Positions 1 through 8,160 of a DNA stretch of 64,000 nt are shown here, piece after piece (position 1 is the stretch's first letter; every line of letters starts with the position of its first letter). The DNA is from DASUBV01 sp035532295. GTDB taxonomy: Bacteria > Actinomycetota > Actinomycetes > Streptosporangiales > Streptosporangiaceae. The DNA lies in the NCBI GenBank assembly GCA_035532295.1, contig DATKRH010000062.1, positions 18,099-82,098 on the forward strand. Reading direction: 5' to 3'. The notes below the pieces were generated by a model. It ran no database searches. It saw only the letters and a list, made by a program, of their open reading frames with translations, and was not told where the DNA came from. Made by a program: the position numbers and the translations under genes.

Positions 1-6
1 AGCGCG

Positions 7-1161
7 ATGCGCAAGGTCCTGATCGTCACCAACGACTTCCCGCCGCGACGCGGCGGGATTCAGTCGTTCGTGCACGCGCTGGCCACTGGCCTGCCGGAGG
101 ACTCGGTCTGCGTTTACGCGCCGTCGTGGGACGGGGCGGCCCCGTTCGATTCCCGGCAGCCCTTCCCCGTCGTGCGGCACCGCACGTCGCTCATGCTGCC
201 CGTCCCCTCCGTGGCGCGGCGCGCGGCCGCGATCTTGACCGAGTACGGCTGCGACACGGTGCTGTTCGGCGCTGCCGCCCCGCTGGGCCTGCTGGCGCCG
301 TCGCTGCGCCGCGCGGGAGCCACCCGCATCGTCGCGCTGACGCACGGCCACGAGGCCGGCTGGGCGGCGCTGCCCGTCGCCCGGACCCTGCTGCGCCGCA
401 TCGGCGAGAACGTGGACGTCGTCACCTACCTGGGCGAGTATGTCCGGGTCCGGCTCGCCCGCGTGCTGTCCCCGCAGGCGGCGGCGCGCATGGTCAGGCT
501 CGCGCCGGGCGTCGACACGGACGCCTTCCATCCCGGCGCTGGCGGTGCCGCCATCCGGCAGCGCCTCGGCATCGGCCCGTACCGGCCGGTGGTCGTGTGC
601 GTCTCCCGGATGGTGCCCAGGAAGGGCCAGGACACCCTGCTGCGAGCCTGGCCCCGGGTGCGGGCCAAGGTGGGCGGTAACCCGCTGCTGCTGCTGGTCG
701 GAGACGGGCCGCACCGCGCCGAGCTTGGCCGCCTCGCCGACCGGCTCGGCCTGGGCGAGTCCGTGCTGTTCGCGGGGCCGGTGCCCTGGGAGGAACTGCC
801 CGCCTACTACGACGCGGGCAACGTGTTCGCCATGCCCTGCCGGACCCGCCGCGGCGGCCTCGACGTGGAGGGCCTGGGAATCGTCTACCTGGAGGCGTCG
901 GCGACGGGGCTGCCGGTGATAGGCGGTGACTCCGGCGGTGCGCCCGATGCCATTCTGGACGGCGAGACCGGCTACGTGGTGCCCGGCGGGCGCGAGGACG
1001 CGCTAGCCGACCGCCTCATCGAACTGCTCACCGACCCGGCGGGCGCCACCGCGATGGGCCAGAAGGGGCAGGCGTGGGTCGACGCCGAATGGCGCTGGGA
1101 GCTGATGGCACAGCGGCTCAGCCAGATTCTGGCCGACCACCCGGCTCGCCTGGAACCCTAG
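7..1161 (+). CDS. GT4 family mannosyltransferase, PimB-like
   Basis: Predicted GT-B-fold retaining glycosyltransferase of family GT4, closest in pattern to actinobacterial mannosyltransferases of the PimB type, which mannosylate phosphatidyl-inositol mannosides at the inner membrane face. The N-terminal Gly-rich loop reads NDFPPRRGGIQSF (about residues 9-21). The C-terminal domain opens with VVVCVSRMVPRKGQD (about 196-210), and the GT4 E-x7-E element EGLGIVYLE (about 288-296) is followed by GGDSGGAPDAI. The length of 384 aa is normal. The start ATG is seven bases into the window, so upstream signals are cut off. The gene converges on ctaF, leaving only 6 nt between stops. The family assignment is firm; the exact lipid acceptor is inferred. 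Confidence 0.85.
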   Translation: MRKVLIVTNDFPPRRGGIQSFVHALATGLPEDSVCVYAPSWDGAAPFDSRQPFPVVRHRTSLMLPVPSVARRAAAILTEYGCDTVLFGAAAPLGLLAPSLRRAGATRIVALTHGHEAGWAALPVARTLLRRIGENVDVVTYLGEYVRVRLARVLSPQAAARMVRLAPGVDTDAFHPGAGGAAIRQRLGIGPYRPVVVCVSRMVPRKGQDTLLRAWPRVRAKVGGNPLLLLVGDGPHRAELGRLADRLGLGESVLFAGPVPWEELPAYYDAGNVFAMPCRTRRGGLDVEGLGIVYLEASATGLPVIGGDSGGAPDAILDGETGYVVPGGREDALADRLIELLTDPAGATAMGQKGQAWVDAEWRWELMAQRLSQILADHPARLEP

Positions 1162-1167
1162 CCGCGG

Positions 1168-1563
1168 TTAGTGGGCGTAGTGGCCGCGGTAGTACTCGAA
1201 GACGAAGCCGATCATGCTGAGAATGACGGCCAGCGCGCCTACCAGGAACAGCCACCAGCCGACGGCGACGCCGACCGTGGCCAGGGCGGCCGACAGCCCG
1301 ACATACAGCGGCCACCAGCTGTGCGGGCTGAAGAAGCCCAGTTCCCCGGTGCCCTGGTAGATCTCGCCCTGGGTGTTGTCTTCCGGCCTCTCCGGCAGCC
1401 TGCGGCCCGTGAACAGGACATAGAAGCCGGTGAGGAACGCCAGGCACACAGCTAGCGCGAGCGCGGTCGTGCCCGTGGGATCGTGCGAGAAGCTCCAGTA
1501 GGCGATGTCAGCCGCGCCGAAGAACCCCGCGCAGCCCAGGAACAGGTAAGCCTCGACCTTCAC
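1168..1563 (-). CDS. ctaF: Cytochrome c oxidase subunit 4, CtaF
   Basis: Small actinobacterial subunit IV of the aa3-type cytochrome c oxidase, 131 aa. It has four hydrophobic stretches: one near the N terminus (YLFLGCAGFFGAADIAYW), one around residues 33-50, and two in the C-terminal half (PLYVGLSAALATVGVAVGWW, then LVGALAVILSMIGFVFEYY). The C-terminal FEYYRGHYAH ending is typical of CtaF. The GTG start overlaps the ctaD stop by 4 nt (GTGA), so translation is probably coupled. It is the third gene of the operon ctaC-ctaD-ctaF. No ctaE is present beside it; in actinomycetes ctaE usually sits with the qcr genes elsewhere. Confidence 0.92.
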   Translation of the reverse strand: MKVEAYLFLGCAGFFGAADIAYWSFSHDPTGTTALALAVCLAFLTGFYVLFTGRRLPERPEDNTQGEIYQGTGELGFFSPHSWWPLYVGLSAALATVGVAVGWWLFLVGALAVILSMIGFVFEYYRGHYAH

Positions 1564-3263
1564 TCGCCGACTCCGATCGACTGCCGCTCCAGCTCACGGT
1601 TGCGGCCGGACTTGATGTGCGGGTAATGCAGGTCGAACGCCGGGCGCTCGGACCTGATCCGCGGGATGGAGGTGAAGTTATGCCGCGGCGGCGGGCAGGA
1701 GGTGGCCCACTCCAGGGAGTTGGCAAACCCCCACGGATCGTCGGCCGTGACCCGCTCCGCGTTCTTGTGCGTCCAGTAGATGTTGTAGAGGAAGACCAGC
1801 GTGGACGCGCCGAGGATGAACGATCCGATCGAGGAGATGTCGTTCAGCGTGGTCGCGAGGTGCGGCAGGAACGGGTAGTTCGCCACACGCCGCGGCATGC
1901 CCATCACGCCCAGCCAGTGCTGCACGAGGAACGTCATGTTGAAGCCGATGAGCACCAGCCAGAAGTGCCACTTTCCAAGGGTGTTGTTCAGCATCTTCCC
2001 GGTGAACTTGGGCCACCAGAAGTAGAACCCGCCGAACATGCAGAACACCACGGTGCCGAACAGCACGTAGTGGAAGTGCGCGACCACGAAGTAGGAGTCG
2101 CTGACGGCGAAGTCCAGCGGCGGCGAGGCCAGGATGATGCCGGTGAGGCCGCCGAACAGGAACACGACCATGAAGCCCAGGATGAACAGCATCGCCGGCT
2201 CGAAGGTGAGCTGGCCCCGCCAGATCGTGCCGACCCAGTTGAAGAACTTCACCCCGGTCGGCACCGCGATCAGGAAGGTCATGAAGGAGAAGAACGGCAG
2301 CAGGACCGCGCCGGTGGTGAACATGTGGTGCGCCCACACGGTCATCGACAGGCCGGCGATGGCGATGGTGGCGCCCACCAGGCCCTTGTAACCGAACATG
2401 GGCTTGCGGGAGAAGACCGGCAGAATCTCGGTGGCGATGCCGAAGAACGGCAGCGCCACGATATAGACCTCGGGATGACCGAAGAACCAGAACAGGTGCT
2501 GCCAGAGAATCGCCCCGCCGCTACTGGCGCTGAACACCTGCGCGCCGAGCTTGCGGTCGGCCTCCAGCACCAGCAGCGCGCCGGTGAGCACGGGGAACGC
2601 CAGCAGGGCCAGCATGCTGGTCAGCAGGATGTTCCAGGTGAACATCGGCATCCGGAACATGGTCATGCCCGGCGCCCGCATGCACAAGATCGTGGTGATG
2701 AAGTTGACGCTGCCCAGGATCGTGCCCAGGCCCGCCAGCACCAGGCCCATGATCCACATGTCACCGCCGATACCCGGCGAGTACAGCGCGCTGGTCAGCG
2801 GCGAGTAGGCGTACCAGCCGAAGGAAGCCGCGCCGCCCGGGGTGAGGAAGCTCAGGATCAGGATCAGGCCGCCGAACACGAACATGTAGTAGCTGAGCAG
2901 GTTCAGCCGCGGGAACGCCACGTCCGGCGCGCCGATCTGCAGCGGCATGATCTCGTTCGCGAACCCGACGAACAGCGGCGTGGCGAACAGCAGCAGCATG
3001 ATCGTGCCGTGCATCGTGAACAGCTCGTTGTACTGCTGGTCCGACACGATGTGATTGTTGGGTCCCATCAGCTGCGCCCGCATGATCATGGCCATCAGGC
3101 CACCGATCAGGAAGAAGGCGAAGGATGTGATCAGGTAGAGGTGGCCGATGATCTTGTGGTCAGTCGACGACAGCCAGTCCGCCAGGAGCGAGCCCTTGCG
3201 GTAGCCGGGCGGCGCGACCGGGGATCCGGGTGCGGTCTGCACGGGCTGTTGGGTCGCGGTCAC
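1560..3263 (-). CDS. ctaD: Cytochrome c oxidase subunit I, CtaD
   Basis: Haem-copper oxidase subunit I, the catalytic proton-pumping subunit that reduces O2 in the plasma membrane. About 12 transmembrane segments are visible. Key motifs are FTMHGTIMLLLFATP near the haem a ligand, WFFGHPEVYIVALPFFGI (CuB/His-Tyr region), WAHHMFTTG (second CuB His pair) and VVAHFHYVLFG (haem ligands). The open frame extends far upstream, but the real start is the GTG at 3263, giving MTATQQPVQTAPGSP and 567 aa. That start overlaps the ctaC stop by 4 nt. A longer frame of 722 aa runs through ctaC in another phase and is not real. The order ctaC-ctaD-ctaF is the usual actinobacterial one. Confidence 0.95.
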   Translation of the reverse strand: MTATQQPVQTAPGSPVAPPGYRKGSLLADWLSSTDHKIIGHLYLITSFAFFLIGGLMAMIMRAQLMGPNNHIVSDQQYNELFTMHGTIMLLLFATPLFVGFANEIMPLQIGAPDVAFPRLNLLSYYMFVFGGLILILSFLTPGGAASFGWYAYSPLTSALYSPGIGGDMWIMGLVLAGLGTILGSVNFITTILCMRAPGMTMFRMPMFTWNILLTSMLALLAFPVLTGALLVLEADRKLGAQVFSASSGGAILWQHLFWFFGHPEVYIVALPFFGIATEILPVFSRKPMFGYKGLVGATIAIAGLSMTVWAHHMFTTGAVLLPFFSFMTFLIAVPTGVKFFNWVGTIWRGQLTFEPAMLFILGFMVVFLFGGLTGIILASPPLDFAVSDSYFVVAHFHYVLFGTVVFCMFGGFYFWWPKFTGKMLNNTLGKWHFWLVLIGFNMTFLVQHWLGVMGMPRRVANYPFLPHLATTLNDISSIGSFILGASTLVFLYNIYWTHKNAERVTADDPWGFANSLEWATSCPPPRHNFTSIPRIRSERPAFDLHYPHIKSGRNRELERQSIGVGE

Positions 3264-4174
3264 TGAGTACTCCCGGGTGCGTTCTGCTGCGCCTGCGAGG
3301 CAGTAGTGGCGGGGGCGGCGTTCTGCTGCGCCTGCTGCGCGTGAATCCACGTGTTGAACTGGGCCTTCGTCACGATCTTGACCCGGAATAGCATCCGGCT
3401 GTGATACAGCCCGCACAGCTCGGAGCAGCGTCCGACCGAGGTGCCCGTAGCCGTCGGCGTTACCTCGAAGTGGTTCGGGTGGCCGGGTATGACATCGCGC
3501 TTGAACTCGAACGGCACGATCCAGAACGAGTGGATGACGTCGACGGAGACGAGGTTGAAGCGCACCGTCTCGTGCTCGGGGATCTCCAGCAGCGGCATCT
3601 GGTTGTAGTTGCCGGCCGCGCCGGACTGCCCGTTCCAGGAGGCGCCGAGCTCGCACACGTCGGAGTGCCCGCACAGCGCCGCCGCGCTCTTCACCTGGTA
3701 CTGCGGGTACTGGAACGACCAGCTCCACTGGAACCCGGTGACGTTGACCACCACGTCCGGATTCTTCGACAGCTTGTCGATCGAGTTCTCGTCCCGCGCC
3801 GTGTAGTAGAACAGCACGCCGACCATGACAAACGGCAGCACCGTGTACAGCATCTCGATCGGCAGGTTGTAGCGAACCTGGTGGGGCACCCGGTCCGACC
3901 CGGCGCGCTTGCGGTGGAAGATCACCGCCCAGATGATCAGGCCCCAGACGACAATGCCGACGCCGATAGCGGCGACCCAGGACCCCTGCCAGAGGTCCAC
4001 GATCGTCGTGCCCTGACTGGTCTGCGGCGGCACCAGGCCGAGCCTGGTGAACGTCGTCGACTTGCAGCCAGCCGTCACTGCCACCAGCGCGACGGCGAGG
4101 GCGGTACGCGGCAGCCAGCGCCGAAGCTGGCGTACTCTCACCCCTAGGCGCGGGTGACTGCGGAAGAGACTCAC
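3260..4174 (-). CDS. ctaC: Cytochrome c oxidase subunit II, CtaC
   Basis: Subunit II of the aa3 oxidase carries the binuclear CuA centre that accepts electrons from cytochrome c. The 304-aa protein begins with a lipoprotein-like signal (LAVALVAVTAGCKS, lipobox Cys about residue 37). Two transmembrane helices follow (VAAIGVGIVVWGLIIWAVIF and IEMLYTVLPFVMVGVLFYY). The extracytoplasmic cupredoxin domain carries DVIHSFWI and GRCSELCGLYHSRM, the C-x3-C-x3-H CuA motif. The GTG start is preceded by a GGAAGG-type ribosome site. The Gln/Ala-rich C-terminal tail (QQAQQNAAPATTASQAQQN) looks unstructured. It is the first gene of the ctaCDF operon. Confidence 0.95.
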   Translation of the reverse strand: MSLFRSHPRLGVRVRQLRRWLPRTALAVALVAVTAGCKSTTFTRLGLVPPQTSQGTTIVDLWQGSWVAAIGVGIVVWGLIIWAVIFHRKRAGSDRVPHQVRYNLPIEMLYTVLPFVMVGVLFYYTARDENSIDKLSKNPDVVVNVTGFQWSWSFQYPQYQVKSAAALCGHSDVCELGASWNGQSGAAGNYNQMPLLEIPEHETVRFNLVSVDVIHSFWIVPFEFKRDVIPGHPNHFEVTPTATGTSVGRCSELCGLYHSRMLFRVKIVTKAQFNTWIHAQQAQQNAAPATTASQAQQNAPGSTQ

Positions 4175-4500
4175 AGATTGCCTTCCCAGCGGATGACTTC
4201 CGGCTCCGTACAGGCCGGAAACGCTCGTCCTACAGCCTGTCGTGGAAACAGTACAACGAACGCGGCTCGCGCCCTGCGGGACCCCCGGTACTGGGCGGCA
4301 ACCGGGCGGCCAATTGTACCCGGGCCACGGTGCTTACCTCAGGCGCGCACGGGGTATCGCTGCGGCATGGCGCTAGCCGCGAAGCCGTCCCGGCCGTCGC
4401 CGGCGACGGCCGCCTGCACGCTTGCGGCGGGATTGCGCGACACTGTCAGGGCACCCGGCACCGCGGTCGGCCGGGACGGCCCCGACGTGGAGGTAGCCGC
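4175..4500. other. Intergenic region between ctaC and the TusA-like gene
   Basis: This is a 326-base divergent gap. It must hold the promoter of the ctaCDF operon on the minus strand and that of the TusA-like gene on the plus strand, but I see no confident -35/-10 pair. An ATG at 4367 opens a 45-codon frame ending at 4504, whose stop overlaps the TusA GTG as GTGA. Its peptide (MALAAKPSRPSPATAACTL...) is low in complexity and matches nothing I recognise, so I do not call it a gene. Confidence 0.4.
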
Positions 4501-4776
4501 GTGACCCCCGAGCATCGCGGAGCGCAATCAGGCTGGCCAGGCGCCCCCGCCGCCGCGCTCACCATCAACGCGCTCGGCAAGAAGTGCCCGATTCCGATCA
4601 TCATGCTCGCCGAGCGCATCCGGGAGGTGGCCATCGGGCAGACGATCGAGGTACTAGCCGATGACCCCGCCGCCACGAGCGACCTGCCTGCCTGGTGCAT
4701 GCTCAAGTCGCAGGAGTTCGTGCGGACGCGGGAATTCCAGTCAGGCTGGTCGTTCCTCGTCCGGCGCAGCTACTGA
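4501..4776 (+). CDS. TusA-like sulfurtransferase family protein
   Basis: Small 91-aa protein of the TusA/SirA family, which relay sulfur as a persulfide on a conserved Cys. The hallmark GKKCPIPIIMLAERI, with the CPxP motif, lies at about residues 28-42 and is followed by IEVLADDPAATSDLPAWC, the usual alpha/beta two-layer fold continuation. I chose the GTG at 4501 because GGAGG lies at about 4489-4493 and homologues begin shortly before the CPxP motif. The frame is open further upstream but without family similarity. It converges on the ctaG-like gene. The sulfur acceptor in this organism is unknown. Confidence 0.82.
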   Translation: MTPEHRGAQSGWPGAPAAALTINALGKKCPIPIIMLAERIREVAIGQTIEVLADDPAATSDLPAWCMLKSQEFVRTREFQSGWSFLVRRSY

Positions 4777-4801
4777 GCCGGACGGCCCGCGCTCAGCCTG
4801 C

Positions 4802-5869
4802 CTAGTCGGCGCCGTCGTCGACCGGCTGGAACCGCTCGGCGAAGCGCTGGTCGGATTCCCACCAAGGCTGCTGCGCCAGACTCGCGGGCCGCCCGCCCGG
4901 GTCCGCCGGGCCGCCCGCGAGCGGGGCGTGGGTCACCGGCGCGGCCTCGGCGGCGTCTAGCTCCGCGTCGATGACCTTGGCGTCGGCCTCGTCCTCCCGG
5001 ATCATCTGGATCAGCTGGGCCACGAGGAACGGCAGGCCGACGATGTCGCCCAGGACCCAGATCGTGCCGCCGCCGAGGATCTGATCGGTGGCCAGGTTCG
5101 GTCCCCACGGCCGGGCGACCAGGTGATAGTAGGAAGCGGCGACGAGGCGGGGGTCCGCGATGATGGCCAGGCCCAGGATCGCATCGCCGATGACCTCGGC
5201 CCCGCTGATCCACAGGGACACTACGTAGGGATAGGCCTTAGGCACCGGGTCGACGCGCAGCAGCGTCCAGAAGAACACCAGTCCCGGCGCCATGAGGGCC
5301 AGGTAGGTCAGTTCCCGGATCAGCGTGGAGTGGAAGCCGGCCACGTACCACGAGGTGAAGTAGACGAGGAACGGCGTCACCACCAGGACCAGGGTCGTGA
5401 TCGCCGGGAACGTAGCCACCTTGGCGGTCCGGCTGCCGATGGCCCGGCCGACCCGCGGGCCGGCGGCGGGGAGCGCCGCGATGGCCAGGCTGAGCGGCCG
5501 GCCCAGGGCCAGGAACAACGGCACGACCAGCAGCATCAGGACCGTCTGCACGGCACGCGCGTAGAACAGGACCGGCCGGTAGACGCCCACGAACGACATC
5601 GTCGCGATGACCGCGAAGCCCAGCCCGAGCCCGCAGAACGCGATAACGCGGCCCGCCGGCCACCGCTGCCCGCTCCGTCGTACCCGCCTGACGCCAGCCA
5701 GGTAGGCCACGGCCAGCACCAGGACGAACGCCAGCGCCCACGGGTCGAGCACCCATTCGCTGAAAGCCCGCGAGATGGTCAGCTCCGGCGGCCCGTGGTA
5801 ACCGAGTGTGTCCGGGTGGGCCAGGGCATCGGGATGGCCCAGGGCGATGACGGCTGGCATGCTCGCCAC
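4802..5869 (-). CDS. Cytochrome c oxidase assembly protein, CtaG (caa3) family
   Basis: Polytopic membrane protein of the Caa3_CtaG family, thought to help insert copper or assemble cytochrome oxidase. The 355 aa contain about seven transmembrane segments, for example ALAFVLVLAVAYLAGV, IAFCGLGLGFAVIATMSFVG, TVLMLLVVPLFLALG and YLALMAPGLVFFWTLL. The loop W-x-SGAEVIGDAILGLAII is characteristic. The cytosolic tail ends in QPWWESDQRFAERF, commonly seen in actinobacterial members. The location beside ctaCDF supports a role with the aa3 oxidase. The start could be either of two nearby Met codons (5869 or 5860). Confidence 0.85.
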   Translation of the reverse strand: MASMPAVIALGHPDALAHPDTLGYHGPPELTISRAFSEWVLDPWALAFVLVLAVAYLAGVRRVRRSGQRWPAGRVIAFCGLGLGFAVIATMSFVGVYRPVLFYARAVQTVLMLLVVPLFLALGRPLSLAIAALPAAGPRVGRAIGSRTAKVATFPAITTLVLVVTPFLVYFTSWYVAGFHSTLIRELTYLALMAPGLVFFWTLLRVDPVPKAYPYVVSLWISGAEVIGDAILGLAIIADPRLVAASYYHLVARPWGPNLATDQILGGGTIWVLGDIVGLPFLVAQLIQMIREDEADAKVIDAELDAAEAAPVTHAPLAGGPADPGGRPASLAQQPWWESDQRFAERFQPVDDGAD

Positions 5870-5905
5870 GCTACCGCCAGCGTCCCCCGCCGGCCGGCGG
5901 CCGGG

Positions 5906-6871
5906 CTAGCTGAAGTGCCGGGCGATATCTTCCGCGGCAGCCGGGCCGTAGGCGTCGGTGAACCGCTCGGCCAGGTTTCCGGGCTTGAGCTCGTACTCCT
6001 GCGTCCCGGTGGTCTCCAGCGCGTGGACGGCGAGCATGTTGCCCAGCTGGGCCGCCCGCTCCAGGCTGAGCCCCCAGGCCACGGCGGCGAGAAAGCCCGA
6101 GCGGAACGCGTCGCCGGCGCCGGTCGGCTCGGCCGGCGTGACATCAGGGATCGGCGGAACCAGGATCGGCTGCTCGCCCGCCCGCTCCACGCGCGCGCCC
6201 GACGAGCCCAGGGTGGTAATCCGGATGCCGACCTGCTCGGTCAGATCGGCGCTCTTCCAGCCGCTCTTGTGCTCGATGAGCTCCGCCTCGTACTCGTTGC
6301 TGAACAGGTAGGCGGCACCGCCCACCAGCTCCCGGACCTGCGGGCCGTCCATCCGGGCCAGCTGCCAGGACGTGTCGGCCGCGAACGCCATGCTGTGCTC
6401 CCGGCACTGGGCCGTGAACCGGAACATCGCCTCGGGGTCGCTGGCCCCGATCAGCACCAGGTCGGTATCCCCGGCCAGGTAACTCAGGTCCAGGTGGACA
6501 TCCTCGCTCATCGCCCCCGGGTAGAACGAGGCGATCTGGTTGAGGTCGGCATCGGTGGTGCCGATGAACCTGGCCGTGTGATGCAGCGCCGTCTCGCGCA
6601 CACCGCTGGTATCGACTCCGTGCCCCTCCAGCCAGCCGCGGTACTCGGCGAAATCGGTGCCGACCGTTCCCACCAGCACCGGCCGCAGGCCCAGGCAGCC
6701 CAGGCCGAAGGCGATGTTCGCAGCCACTCCGCCGCGGCGGATCTCCAGCTTGTCCACCAGGAAGGAGAGAGCCACCTTGTCCAGCTTGTCGGGCATCAGC
6801 TGGTCAACGAAGCGCCCGGGAAATGTCATCAGGTGGTCGGTCGCGATCGACCCGGTCACGGCAATACGCAC
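5906..6871 (-). CDS. PfkB family kinase, adenosine-kinase-like
   Basis: Ribokinase/PfkB-fold sugar or nucleoside kinase, 321 aa. The N terminus MRIAVTGSIATDHLMTFPG and the motif RRGGVAANIAFGLGCLG (about residues 45-61) form the substrate side. The C-terminal signature PTGAGDAFRSGFLAAVAWG (about 258-276) contains the anion hole and catalytic Asp. The DTSWQ and NEYEAELI elements resemble actinobacterial adenosine/cytidine kinases, so purine nucleoside phosphorylation is the likeliest role. It is a single gene, with no visible operon partner. Confidence 0.82.
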   Translation of the reverse strand: MRIAVTGSIATDHLMTFPGRFVDQLMPDKLDKVALSFLVDKLEIRRGGVAANIAFGLGCLGLRPVLVGTVGTDFAEYRGWLEGHGVDTSGVRETALHHTARFIGTTDADLNQIASFYPGAMSEDVHLDLSYLAGDTDLVLIGASDPEAMFRFTAQCREHSMAFAADTSWQLARMDGPQVRELVGGAAYLFSNEYEAELIEHKSGWKSADLTEQVGIRITTLGSSGARVERAGEQPILVPPIPDVTPAEPTGAGDAFRSGFLAAVAWGLSLERAAQLGNMLAVHALETTGTQEYELKPGNLAERFTDAYGPAAAEDIARHFS

Positions 6872-6948
6872 GGCTATCCTTCACGGCAGGGGGCTCACGG
6901 GGCGGGTGCGCCCAGATTACCGCGTCGGCAGGCCGCGGCCGGACGCCG

Positions 6949-7335
6949 TCACGTCGGGACCACGAGCCGCTGTATGCCGAGGCAGTTCAGCAGGTGACCG
7001 ATGTCGTCAGGGTCGGCGCTGACAATCCCCGCCCCGGTCCGGGCGGCCAGCAGCACGACGAACGCGTCCACGATGTCGGCTGTCCCGGACGCGGCCAGGA
7101 GCTGACCGACAGGCACATGGTGGGCGGTGGTGAACGGGACCAGCTCGCAGCCTTTTAACGCCAGCATGAGGCCCGCCTGAGTGGCTGGCTTGCGCACGAC
7201 CTGTGCCGCGACAACAGTCGGGACGAGCACCTTACGGCCCCGATCGAGGCGCCGGCGATGCCGGTTCGCGGCGGACCTGTCGCGAGGGTTGTCGATGGCG
7301 ATGAGGGCGCCGCTGTCATAAACGAGCGTGCTCAT
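6949..7335 (-). CDS. vapC: PIN-domain toxin, VapC-like
   Basis: 128-aa PIN-domain ribonuclease, the likely toxin of a type II toxin-antitoxin pair. MSTLVYDSGALIAIDNPRDR carries the first catalytic acidic residue (Asp near position 7). ASGTADIVDAFVVLLAARTG carries the central Asp residues, and IVSADPDDIGHL the C-terminal acidic cluster. PIN enzymes coordinate Mg2+ through these residues and cut tRNA or other RNA. The start overlaps the antitoxin stop by 4 nt, the usual antitoxin-first arrangement. Start and reading frame are secure; the RNA target cannot be inferred. Confidence 0.88.
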   Translation of the reverse strand: MSTLVYDSGALIAIDNPRDRSAANRHRRRLDRGRKVLVPTVVAAQVVRKPATQAGLMLALKGCELVPFTTAHHVPVGQLLAASGTADIVDAFVVLLAARTGAGIVSADPDDIGHLLNCLGIQRLVVPT

Positions 7336-7649
7336 GCGGCACCGCTCTCACGTTGCTCGCCAGATTCTCGCTGCTGGCTGGCCAGCATCTCGGCGAGCAG
7401 TCGCTCCTCCTCGTCCACCCATACTGCCGCAGCCGCTTCCTCTTCCGGGGTCGGATACCCGTACAGGCGGTAGTACTCGTCCATGGCGGCTAGGCCATCA
7501 GCGCGGATCTTGAACCATTTCAGCCGCTCGGCCAGGGCGGCCTCGACCACGCTGGAAATCGTGACGTTGCGGGTGGCAGCCTCCAGGCGAACCGCATCCG
7601 CCACGGATTCGGCGACCGTGACGTTGAGTACAGCCTTCTTCTCGGTCAT
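7332..7649 (-). CDS. vapB: Antitoxin for the adjacent PIN toxin, VapB-like
   Basis: 105-aa small acidic protein upstream of and overlapping the PIN toxin. The N-terminal half (AVLNVTVAESVADAVRLEA, then TISSVVEAALAERLKW) looks like a ribbon-helix-helix DNA-binding domain. The C-terminal half is Glu/Ala-rich (TPEEEAAAAVWVDEEERLL) and would be the toxin-wrapping, protease-sensitive part. Such antitoxins bind their own promoter; the AT-rich ATGTTAGATTCATAACAT-like stretch just upstream (about 7649-7666) is a plausible autoregulatory site. The assignment rests mainly on context and overall layout. Confidence 0.8.
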   Translation of the reverse strand: MTEKKAVLNVTVAESVADAVRLEAATRNVTISSVVEAALAERLKWFKIRADGLAAMDEYYRLYGYPTPEEEAAAAVWVDEEERLLAEMLASQQRESGEQRESGAA

Positions 7650-7667
7650 GTTATGAATCTAACATGA
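7650..7667 (-). promoter_or_regulatory. Candidate operator/promoter of the vapBC-like pair
   Basis: The 18 bases upstream of the antitoxin ATG read ttatgaatctaacatgac on the plus strand and are strikingly AT-rich against the surrounding GC-rich DNA. The partly symmetrical GTTA/TAAC elements fit an antitoxin-binding -10 region. This is inference from composition and position only. Confidence 0.3.
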
Positions 7668-7691
7668 CCGGGCCGGACCGGAAGCGCCGGA

Positions 7692-8042
7692 TTAGTGGAA
7701 GGAGTCGCCGCAGGCGCAGGAGCCCGTGGCGTTCGGGTTCTCGATCGTGAAGCCCTGCTTCTCGATCGTGTCCACGAAGTCGATGGTGGCGCCGGTCAGG
7801 TACGGCACGCTCATCTTGTCCGTCACGACCTGGACGCTGCCGAACTGGCTCACGACATCGCCGTCAATCTGGCGCTCGTCGAAGTACAGCTGGTAGCGCA
7901 GGCCCGAGCAGCCGCCCGGCTGAACCGCGATGCGCAGCCGCAGGTCATCACGACCTTCCTGCTCCAGCAGGTTGCCCACCTTGGTCGCGGCAGCCTCAGT
8001 GACGTTGATGCTCTGAGTGGTGGCCTGGTCCTGTACTGTCAT
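7692..8042 (-). CDS. erpA: Iron-sulfur cluster insertion protein ErpA (HesB/IscA family)
   Basis: 116-aa A-type Fe-S carrier that delivers clusters to apo-proteins in the cytosol. The three conserved cysteines are present: one in VQPGGCSGLRYQLYFD (about residue 45) and two in GSCACGDSFH at the extreme C terminus (about 110-112). Length and motif spacing are typical. The gene is monocistronic on the minus strand. The flanking vapBC-like pair and psp genes do not suggest a dedicated target. Confidence 0.93.
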   Translation of the reverse strand: MTVQDQATTQSINVTEAAATKVGNLLEQEGRDDLRLRIAVQPGGCSGLRYQLYFDERQIDGDVVSQFGSVQVVTDKMSVPYLTGATIDFVDTIEKQGFTIENPNATGSCACGDSFH

Positions 8043-8160
8043 CTGACTTAGCTCCCGGGTCGACTAGCCTGCGCCCCTTGGCGGGGCCCCGTCACCTGCA
8101 CTACCAACCAACCATAAGCCTGGTGCTGGCATTCCGGCCGGCCCCTGCTCTCCTGGGTCC

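Noticed and set aside
1617..3266. 549-codon plus-strand open frame antisense to ctaD
   Set aside because: Composition of the translation (Arg/His/Gln/Asp-rich, no family) is typical of a shadow frame in GC-rich DNA; ctaD on the other strand is certain.
4367..4504. 45-codon ORF overlapping the TusA-like start
   Set aside because: Overlap GTGA is attractive, but the peptide is Ala/Pro/Arg low-complexity with no family; could be chance in this base composition.
5123..6997. 624-codon plus-strand open frame
   Set aside because: Runs antisense across two clear genes (CtaG family and PfkB kinase); low-complexity translation with no domain.
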